Source: Spirochaetales bacterium
Lineage (GTDB): Bacteria; Spirochaetota; Spirochaetia; ARS1246
Reading direction: 5' to 3'
Assembly (NCBI GenBank): GCA_018644745.1
Contig: JABGPX010000325.1
Span: forward strand, 1-6,681
DNA length: 6,681 nucleotides
The first letter of the stretch is position 1, and each line of letters starts with the position of its first letter. Below the pieces are notes generated by a model. The model did no database searches and was not told where the DNA came from. It saw only the letters and a list, made by a program, of their open reading frames with translations. Positions 1 to 5,458 of this stretch are shown in pieces. The position numbers and the translations under genes were made by a program.

Positions 1-534
1 CCGCTCGTTGCTCGACAATATCTCGTGAAAAAACATGTGTGACCCCCGATTCGCTTTCTCCGCAGCCATCATTAATGAGAGAAATCCCAGCTCGTCGAGG
101 GTGTCGGCATCCTTGACGACGGCAGAAATCAAATCACCATCATGCTGATTTTTATCCGAATGTCCTTCAATGATCATTAATAATCGATCCGTTTCAACTT
201 TTTCAGACATGAAATAGAGTTTTGCTGAGCCGATATACATTCTAACTATTTCCATGCTTTTTTTTGCATGTCCAAGATTTACATCAAGCTTTCCTATGTC
301 ATGGAGAAGACAAGCGGCGGAGACAAGGTATCGATCGGAATACGTTACCTCTACCGTACTACCTAGAAGCTGCTCCGCGCAGGCTTCTACTCGCAGACTA
401 TGATGTAGTACGAATTCCCAGCTTTTACGCCAAGGAAAGGTAGCTTCAACTGGATTCCTTTTATTTCTAATGTGACTGATTAGAATTTCAAGGATTTCAT
501 TTCTAAACCGTTTCATGTCTAACTTATTTGTCAT
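1..534 (-). CDS. HD-domain metal-dependent phosphohydrolase, N-terminal part (runs off left edge)
   Basis: An uninterrupted minus-strand frame of 178 codons starts at the ATG at 534-532 and continues past base 1, so the C-terminus is missing. An in-frame stop lies ten codons upstream and no other ATG intervenes, so Met1 or Met7 (ATG at 516-514) is the start. Neither has a convincing Shine-Dalgarno. The HD superfamily metal ligands are visible in order: His45 in a helix reading HHSLRVEACA, the diagnostic HDIGK at 78-82, His125, and Asp142 within KDADTLDELG. The DADTLDELG segment resembles YedJ/YpgQ-type HD hydrolases. Family members hydrolyse phosphate esters such as nucleotides using a bound divalent metal; the substrate cannot be read from this fragment. 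There is no GYP motif, so a cyclic-di-GMP phosphodiesterase is unlikely from what is visible. No signal peptide or membrane segment is seen, so it is cytosolic. It is transcribed divergently from the response regulator and is AT-richer than the genes to the right. Confidence 0.85.
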   Translation of the reverse strand, partial: MTNKLDMKRFRNEILEILISHIRNKRNPVEATFPWRKSWEFVLHHSLRVEACAEQLLGSTVEVTYSDRYLVSAACLLHDIGKLDVNLGHAKKSMEIVRMYIGSAKLYFMSEKVETDRLLMIIEGHSDKNQHDGDLISAVVKDADTLDELGFLSLMMAAEKANRGSHMFFHEILSSNER

Positions 535-569
535 TTTCTTGTCTGAGGCTTTTAGAATTGTTTTTCATA

Positions 570-599
570 ATAATGTCTCGGTCGCTTCTATCATATCAA
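570..599 (-). promoter_or_regulatory. Weak candidate sigma-70 promoter for the HD-domain gene
   Basis: On the minus strand, TTGATA (599-594; five of six to TTGACA) is followed after 18 bases by CATTAT (575-570; four of six to TATAAT). Transcription would start near 562 and leave a leader of roughly 28 bases before the ATG at 534. A better -10 match, TATTAT at 572-567, would need a 21-base spacer. The call is by eye in AT-rich DNA, where such matches are common. Confidence 0.25.
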
Positions 600-613
600 A
601 AAAAAAAGCGCCG

Positions 614-668
614 CATAACAAGGTTGGAACACCAAGCCCTAGAGAAAGCAGATTGTTCCAACGTATGG
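614..668. repeat. Imperfect inverted repeat with nested arms
   Basis: GTTGGAAC (623-630) and GTTCCAAC (655-662) form a perfect 8-base inverted repeat around a 24-base spacer. Outside them, CATAAC near 615-620 and GTATG near 663-667 extend the symmetry imperfectly, with unpaired bases between. The arms lie in the divergent intergenic region. The 8-base match alone could be chance in a window this size. The nested arrangement loosely resembles an integron attC site, or it may be an operator or hairpin. No T-run follows the arms, so it is not a terminator. Confidence 0.3.
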
Positions 669-795
669 TCAAAAACTTATCCTTGGTCATAACATCCCTC
701 TTGCATCATGTCGGTGAGCGTCAGCGATTTGGTCCAACGGATAACATCTGTCGAAAACACGCTTGATTTCCTTTCTATGTCGGGATACCATTGTC

Positions 796-801
796 GGAAG
801 G
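796..801 (+). promoter_or_regulatory. Ribosome binding site setting the response regulator start
   Basis: GGAAGG lies eight bases before the ATG at 810. The frame is open back to an ATG at 708, but those 34 extra residues match nothing in receiver domains and that ATG lacks a comparable site. This places the start at 810, with the beta-1 strand and the Asp-Asp pair directly after it. Confidence 0.7.
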
Positions 802-809
802 TTAACATT

Positions 810-1208
810 ATGTCAACAAATAAAAAAACAATCATGGTTGTAGACGACCAGACGGATGCACGAGCGTTTGTTGTGGCAATCGCACTCGAAATCGGCGATT
901 TCAATTTCATACATTCCCACAGCGGCGACAACGCCCTTGAACTCCTGGTTAACGTCACTCCGGATTTGTTTGTCCTGGATGTAGTAATGCCGGGTATGAA
1001 CGGTTTCAGCCTATTCCATGAACTCAGGAAAAATGAGGTTACTCGTGACATTCCCATAATAATGCTCACCGGTGTTTCTCGTGACCTCGGCATCAAGTTC
1101 GATCGGCGGGGTGTAACTGAATATCTCGGCCCGCCGGCGGCCTTTTTAGATAAACCAGTTGATCCGGAATTGCTGCAGGATGCGATTCGAGCTGCTCTGA
1201 AGCTCTAG
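810..1208 (+). CDS. Single-domain (CheY-like) response regulator
   Basis: The 132-residue product is one receiver domain and nothing more, the usual size for a stand-alone regulator. The acidic pair Asp12-Asp13 follows the first strand (TIMVVDDQ). The phosphoacceptor Asp57 sits in FVLDVVMPGMNG. The switch Thr87 is in IIMLTG, and the invariant Lys115 is in FLDKPV. The loop between Thr87 and Lys115 is longer than in CheY and contains GPPAA. With no output domain it probably signals by protein-protein contact or as a phosphorelay intermediate. The histidine kinase gene follows 76 bases downstream on the same strand and is its likely phosphodonor. It is cytoplasmic. The start at 810 is preferred over 708 because of the ribosome binding site at 796-801. 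Confidence 0.95.
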   Translation: MSTNKKTIMVVDDQTDARAFVVAIALEIGDFNFIHSHSGDNALELLVNVTPDLFVLDVVMPGMNGFSLFHELRKNEVTRDIPIIMLTGVSRDLGIKFDRRGVTEYLGPPAAFLDKPVDPELLQDAIRAALKL

Positions 1209-1284
1209 CGGGAATTATGCGACACGAACACAAATTTATCGATATCACCAAAATCCATCGTTGGGGCATTAGGATAACCGTAAG

Positions 1285-2514
1285 ATGAACAACCGTATTG
1301 AAGAGCGGCAAAATATCCCACGCTCGGAATTTGATCACTTGTATCGCATCGAAAAGTTCATGGCCTCGATGACAGACCTTGACGAGCTTCTTTCAGTAAT
1401 CATGCGCGAAACGACTCTGGCGACCGATGCGGCCTCATGTTCAATCGCGCTCTATGACGAAGAGGCCCACGAATTGCAGTTTTCAGTCGCCAGAGGTGAA
1501 GAAGAGGAAAGAGATTTTGAACGAAAGCTAAAGCAAATTCGCATTCCTATGGGAGCAGGAGTCGTCGGATGGTGCGCCTCAAATAGAAGAATAGCAAATA
1601 TAAAAGACACCTTGCAGGATCCTCGATTTGATAGCGAAACAGACAAAAAAACGGGATTTTCAACTGAATCCATTCTCGCCGTGCCAATGATACGCCAGGA
1701 CAGGCTTATCGGGGTGGTGGAAGCAGTTAATAAGAATAACGATGAGGGATTTTCCGATCACGACGAGCAGGTTCTCACGGTACTTGCCGCTCAGGCCGCA
1801 CTCGTTATCGAAAACGCTCGGCTGCTCAGCGATAATCTGCAAAAGACCCGTTTTTCTGCCCTTGGTCAGGGCATTGCCGGGGCGGCGCATTGCATAAAAA
1901 ACATAGTAAACGGTATCGCAGGCGGTAACTTCATCCTGGAAATCGGATTTAAGAAGCAGAACATGGAGCAGGTAGAGCAGGGTTGGGAAATTCTGAAACG
2001 TAACACAGAGGTAATGAAGGATCTCGTGCTGGACATGCTCTCTTATTCCGGTCCTTCGAAACTCGAATACGAAGAAGCGAACATAAATACCATTTGCTCC
2101 GACCTCGTCGAACTCCTGGTAAATGGCGCTAAAGAGATCAAAGTAGAAATAAAAACGGATTTCGATCCCCTCTTGAAACCAACCGTTGTAGATCCAAAAG
2201 GTATCTACAGATGCGTTCTAAATCTGCTCACAAACGCGGTGGATGCGTGCAGTGAAAATTCAGGTGTCATCTGTATTCATACCCGCCGGGAGCCGGACCG
2301 CTTTAAGATTATTGTAGACGACACCGGCCACGGTGTAAGCGAGGAGCATCGTAGCGAGCTTTTCAAAGTTTTCTTTTCAACCAAGGGATCAAAGGGCACA
2401 GGGCTGGGCTTGGCCATTACCCACAAAATTGTTCATGAGCATGGAGGGACCATTGAAGTTGAATCTGTCATTGATAAGGGAACCACCTTTACGATTAGCC
2501 TGCCATACAAATAA
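1285..2514 (+). CDS. Soluble GAF-domain sensor histidine kinase
   Basis: The 409-residue protein autophosphorylates on histidine and should pass the phosphate to a receiver, most likely the adjacent regulator. Residues about 20-180 form a GAF domain, with typical features IPMGAGVVGWCASN (87-100), SILAVPMI (129-136) and LIGVVEAVNK (141-150). A helical dimerisation region follows at about 188-255, with phosphoacceptor His202 in GAAHCIKNIVNGI. The ATPase domain shows the N-box LLTNAVDA (Asn317), G1 box VDDTGHG (345-350), F-box LFKVFFSTKG (359-368) and G2 box GTGLGLA (371-377). No signal peptide or membrane segment is present, so the GAF domain senses a cytoplasmic cue; its ligand cannot be told. 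The H-box reads His-Cys-Ile-Lys-Asn where His-Glu/Asp is commoner. AGGA at 1271-1274 precedes the ATG by ten bases. Confidence 0.95.
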   Translation: MNNRIEERQNIPRSEFDHLYRIEKFMASMTDLDELLSVIMRETTLATDAASCSIALYDEEAHELQFSVARGEEEERDFERKLKQIRIPMGAGVVGWCASNRRIANIKDTLQDPRFDSETDKKTGFSTESILAVPMIRQDRLIGVVEAVNKNNDEGFSDHDEQVLTVLAAQAALVIENARLLSDNLQKTRFSALGQGIAGAAHCIKNIVNGIAGGNFILEIGFKKQNMEQVEQGWEILKRNTEVMKDLVLDMLSYSGPSKLEYEEANINTICSDLVELLVNGAKEIKVEIKTDFDPLLKPTVVDPKGIYRCVLNLLTNAVDACSENSGVICIHTRREPDRFKIIVDDTGHGVSEEHRSELFKVFFSTKGSKGTGLGLAITHKIVHEHGGTIEVESVIDKGTTFTISLPYK

Positions 2515-2522
2515 CCACGGCT

Positions 2523-2536
2523 CGGTAAGCCTACCG
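2523..2536. promoter_or_regulatory. Palindromic element upstream of the propeller gene
   Basis: CGGTA and TACCG flank a four-base centre (AGCC), giving a 14-base near-palindrome just after the histidine kinase stop and 19 bases before the ATG at 2555. It has no downstream T-run, so it is a poor terminator. Its place between two functional gene sets would suit an operator. Only one copy was seen and no regulator is known. Confidence 0.2.
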
Positions 2537-2543
2537 TCCAAAC

Positions 2544-2572
2544 AGGAGTAGACTATGGCGAACAGAGCATAA
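2544..2572 (+). other. Strong ribosome binding site with five-codon ORF ahead of the propeller gene
   Basis: AGGAG at 2544-2548 stands six bases before an ATG at 2555, the best-looking initiation site in this stretch. The frame reads MANRA and stops at TAA (2570-2572), five bases before the TTG start of the propeller gene, which is in another reading frame. Either ribosomes terminate here and reinitiate at the TTG, or a one-base loss (in nature or in the read) has separated the real ATG from its gene. One extra base between 2557 and 2569 would give an N-terminus ending ...ITALANSPTAV in the main frame. Confidence 0.4.
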
Positions 2573-2577
2573 CCGCA

Positions 2578-4059
2578 TTGGCAAATTCACCGACAGCCGT
2601 TGATGAAGCAGCGCTGTTTTCGTTCGACGACGTTTCGATCCCGCATGCTGAGAATCTTAGACTTATTATGAATAGCCCGGCGAAATACTCGGGAAATCCG
2701 GTACTGGAAATCGGAGCGCCTGGGTGTCCCGACAACTTCGGCGTCCAGTTTTACGGCTCAATCATTCGTCATGCCGGGAAATACAAACTCTGGTATGTCG
2801 CGTTCGACGATGATATCAACACCGAAGGCCATGAAAAAGCATGCCGTCCGGCGTATGCAGAAAGCGAAGACGGAATTACCTGGCAACGTCCGGACCTTAG
2901 TCTGGTGGAGTACCGGGGAAACAAGAGCAATAACCTTTTGTTGATCGAACCAGCCCCGGTAAATGCGATTAACCTAAAAGTTATCATTGATCCCGACGAT
3001 CCGGACCCAAGCCGACTATTTAAGATGGCTGCTGAGACCTTCTGGTACGACAACGGAGTCAAGAGCGGAGGAACTCTCTGTCCGCTCTTCAGCGCCGACG
3101 GACTTCGGTGGCAGATAGCAAACGGAGTCACTCCGGTCGATCAGCGATTCACGAAAAAGCAGCTTTTTCTGCCGCCTATTCACTTCGAGGCTGCCGGCGG
3201 TTTGCATACCTGGAAGGGAATGTACTACATATCGGGTCAGGGAACAGATCAAAATACAAGTGAGATTTCGGGTAGAAAGATTTCGCTGTTCAGATCGGCA
3301 GATTTCCTCACATGGCAACCCACATCTGCCCTCGCGTTTGTCCGGGAAGGTCAGCATGGTGATTTCGCCACCGATCATGGCGAGGAAACCCACGAGGGAG
3401 TCTCAGTCTGGCACCGCGGAAACGTGCTGCTCGGGCTGTATGGAATCTGGCATGGCGGCCGGGACTGGCCGGAACACTCGATTGACCTCGGATTTCTTGT
3501 GAGTAACGACGGGACTCACTTCCGGGAACCCGCGGTAGAGAGCGTATTCATACGCCGCGGCGACGACGGTGAGTGGGACCAGGGAGGCCTGATTCAGGGC
3601 CAAGGATTCGAGAATGTCGGAGATGAGACATACATCTGGTATGGCGCCTGGGATCCGCGATTCCACAGTCCCTTCCGGCCCCGGGGAGGCCTTGGTCTCG
3701 CGATTCTCGAGCGCGACCGATTCGGCGCTCTCACTCCTTACAAGGACGGACGTGCTTCGCTGGTTACCTCGGATTTGCAGCTCGAGGGGCCGGGGTCACT
3801 ATTCCTAAACGCCTCGGGGCTTTCGAAGGATTCGCGGCTCACAGTAGAGCTGCTCGACGGGAAGGAGCGTGGCGTGCCCGGTTATTCCGGAGAGCATGCG
3901 ATATCGGTTACCCAATCAGGATTGCAGGTGCCCGTCCGCTCGGATGGCCGCATGATCAACTTCCGCGAGCCGTTTAAAATCCGGATCTGCTTCGAGGGAT
4001 CAAGATCAACCAGCGCCAAGTTGTACGCCATATATCTAGTGTCAAAGTCAAAAAAATAA
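2578..4059 (+). CDS. Five-bladed beta-propeller glycoside-hydrolase-like protein (GH32/43-type fold)
   Basis: The 493-residue frame carries repeated blade signatures of sugar-active five-bladed propellers: YAESEDGITWQRPD (93-106), LFSADGLRW (170-178), LFRSADFLTW (237-246) and LVSNDGTHF (307-315), each an S-x-DG-x-x-W/F type turn. Strand motifs such as KYKLWYVAF (68-76) and ETYIWYGAWD (350-359) fit the fold. Acidic residues at Asp79, Glu269-Glu270 and Glu332 could be catalytic, but I cannot assign them. Residues about 396-490 form a separate beta-rich domain, as in related cytoplasmic propeller proteins. There is no signal peptide, so the substrate is probably an imported sugar or glycoside. 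The start is uncertain: TTG at 2578 is the only common start codon before Met31, and the good ribosome binding site serves a different frame. The stop TAA overlaps the next ATG by one base, implying translational coupling with the UroD-like protein. The exact GH family is unresolved. Confidence 0.8.
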   Translation: MANSPTAVDEAALFSFDDVSIPHAENLRLIMNSPAKYSGNPVLEIGAPGCPDNFGVQFYGSIIRHAGKYKLWYVAFDDDINTEGHEKACRPAYAESEDGITWQRPDLSLVEYRGNKSNNLLLIEPAPVNAINLKVIIDPDDPDPSRLFKMAAETFWYDNGVKSGGTLCPLFSADGLRWQIANGVTPVDQRFTKKQLFLPPIHFEAAGGLHTWKGMYYISGQGTDQNTSEISGRKISLFRSADFLTWQPTSALAFVREGQHGDFATDHGEETHEGVSVWHRGNVLLGLYGIWHGGRDWPEHSIDLGFLVSNDGTHFREPAVESVFIRRGDDGEWDQGGLIQGQGFENVGDETYIWYGAWDPRFHSPFRPRGGLGLAILERDRFGALTPYKDGRASLVTSDLQLEGPGSLFLNASGLSKDSRLTVELLDGKERGVPGYSGEHAISVTQSGLQVPVRSDGRMINFREPFKIRICFEGSRSTSAKLYAIYLVSKSKK

Positions 4060-5303
4060 TGGCGAATATCGAGAACCGCATCACTGCTGATATCACCTTC
4101 GAACAGAGTTGGGCGCACCAAATATGCCCGGATCCTCGGCTTACCGTCGACGAGATGCGGGAGCAGGATTTTGCGTTTCGCGCTTTCAAAAACAAGATGG
4201 CTGGAGAGCTCAAATCCAATGGCAGCGATGAGATATACCGCACTATTGGTGAGCTCTCGTCACGATTCGGTCGTGCTCGTTCGACCTGGTCTGAGAATGC
4301 ATCGGAAAATAAACCCAAAAGCGTTGGTCGTAATAGTGCAAGACCCTGGAAATGGTACGACGCGCGCTACATGATCGCCACCGCTCTCGGGGCTCCAAAA
4401 CCGGTTTGGGACGGAACCACTTACAGCTGGTGGATGGATCGCGAACAGGGAAATCCTCTCAACGCGGGAATGAGTCCGGCGGAGGTCTCGGCCATACCAA
4501 TCCCGGACTGGAAGAACCTTCCTCAGGTGCACGAGATGTTTCAATCGCGGGAACGATGGGTCAAGGCGTTTCCGGACGATATTCCACCGTTTTCGAACGT
4601 TTCGCAGCTGGATGTGCATGCGGGAGAGAAAAAGTGGTTTCTGGGATTCCCATCTTTTGTTGATTTGGGGATTTTTCTACTCGGTACTTCCGATTTTCTC
4701 GCGGAGCTTGGAATGGAATCTGAGCTCGCCGAGGCGCTCTTGGATAAGAGCTTCGAGTTGAGCACCAGTTACCTCGAGTTTATGCACTCCGTCTACCCGA
4801 TACAGATGGAACTCCTGTTGGGATTCGCCGGCGATACCGCGTGTTTGCTTTCGCCCTCTCTTTACAAGAAATACAGCGTACGATGGGACGCGATGTTGTT
4901 CGAATACGTGCAAAATCGATATGGATGTGCCGAAAATTTCCCGTGCAACCTTCACTCCTGCGGGCCGTCTGTCCATCTTTACGATGCTTGGGGAGAGCAC
5001 CCGCATAACGACAATATCGTCGTACTTCAAACGAGATTGGTTCCCGGTACGGTGGGTAGTCTTCGTAAAACCATGAAAAAATCGGTACTGCAGCTAACAT
5101 TCCACCCGCAGCACTACGACGTGGTTAACGCGGCATCTGATGATTTCAAACATGTATTGATCAATTCCGCCGATAGCGCCGAACGGAGGGATGTCCATTT
5201 CTCAGTTATTGCGGTGGCGAATCGGCCCGAGGAGGTTCCGATGCTCCAGACGAATATCAATGTAATGCTTCTGGCACTTGAGGAGCTGAATGCCTCTCTA
5301 TGA
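4059..5303 (+). CDS. Uroporphyrinogen decarboxylase / MtaA-like family protein
   Basis: The 414-residue product has the C-terminal half typical of the UroD/MtaA superfamily: a segment FAGDTACLLSPSLYKKY (256-272), then NLHSCGPSV (297-305) with the His299-x-Cys301 pair that binds zinc in methyltransferase members, then a helix ending NINVMLLALEEL (399-410). Corrinoid methyltransferases of the MtaA type use a third ligand, a cysteine about 75-80 residues further on. None is present here after Cys301. Haem biosynthesis is unlikely, since the protein is longer than HemE and sits beside a glycosidase-like gene. The family includes many uncharacterised members in carbohydrate gene clusters. ATG at 4059 overlaps the previous stop (TAATG) without its own strong ribosome binding site, so it is probably translated by coupling. 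It is cytoplasmic, with no signal peptide or membrane segment. The reaction is unknown. Confidence 0.88.
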   Translation: MANIENRITADITFEQSWAHQICPDPRLTVDEMREQDFAFRAFKNKMAGELKSNGSDEIYRTIGELSSRFGRARSTWSENASENKPKSVGRNSARPWKWYDARYMIATALGAPKPVWDGTTYSWWMDREQGNPLNAGMSPAEVSAIPIPDWKNLPQVHEMFQSRERWVKAFPDDIPPFSNVSQLDVHAGEKKWFLGFPSFVDLGIFLLGTSDFLAELGMESELAEALLDKSFELSTSYLEFMHSVYPIQMELLLGFAGDTACLLSPSLYKKYSVRWDAMLFEYVQNRYGCAENFPCNLHSCGPSVHLYDAWGEHPHNDNIVVLQTRLVPGTVGSLRKTMKKSVLQLTFHPQHYDVVNAASDDFKHVLINSADSAERRDVHFSVIAVANRPEEVPMLQTNINVMLLALEELNASL

Positions 5304-5383
5304 CCTGCGAAATCAATGCACTGGATTTTATTGATAGATTTCCATTCTGAAAAGGACGATCATTGAAAAAGAGGCAGTAAACG

Positions 5384-5458
5384 ATGAAACAATATATTTA
5401 TAGAATACAGCCTACCCACCCGGAGATGCTGCGGGACGGTCCGATAAATGGGCAGTGA
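5384..5458 (+). pseudogene. Truncated 5' remnant of a YciI-like gene
   Basis: GAGG at 5371-5374 precedes an ATG at 5384 by nine bases. The 24-codon ORF begins MKQYIYRIQPTHPEMLRDGP and stops at 5456-5458. This beginning closely resembles the first strand and loop of YciI-related small proteins, from memory of the family, which are normally about 95-120 residues. After the Gly-Pro the resemblance ends and the frame closes, so most of the domain is missing. The stop lies eleven bases inside the following kinase gene, in a different frame. It looks like a deletion that fused a YciI-like start to the kinase leader. It may still act as a leader peptide that delivers ribosomes to the kinase start. 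A chance ORF is the alternative. Confidence 0.5.

Larger units (their letters stand above)
535..809. other. Divergent intergenic region between HD gene and response regulator
   Basis: This AT-rich gap of about 275 bases must contain promoters for both diverging genes. It holds a run of ten A's at 598-607, a perfect 8-base inverted repeat at 623-630/655-662, and a weak candidate promoter for the HD gene. Open frames crossing it, such as 515-766 on plus or the extension of the regulator back to 708, have no family resemblance and no ribosome binding site. I found no convincing sigma-70 or sigma-54 promoter pointing right toward the regulator. Confidence 0.6.

Noticed and set aside
515..766. 83-codon plus-strand open frame over the HD gene start and the intergenic region
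   Set aside because: It is antisense to the start of a recognisable HD gene, has no ribosome binding site, and its product resembles nothing.
757..786. TTGATT ... TACCAT as a promoter for the regulator
   Set aside because: Spacing is 17 bases but the -10 matches only four of six, and the start would fall on the ribosome binding site at 796-801.
708..809. Longer N-terminus for the response regulator
   Set aside because: The 34 extra residues fit no receiver-domain feature, and a good ribosome binding site sits before the ATG at 810.
677..1096. 139-codon minus-strand frame opposite the regulator
   Set aside because: It is a shadow of the receiver gene, with a serine- and arginine-rich composition typical of antisense frames.
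4059..5303. Haem-biosynthetic HemE
   Set aside because: The protein is longer, carries the methyltransferase-type HSCG motif, and sits with a glycosidase-like gene rather than haem genes.
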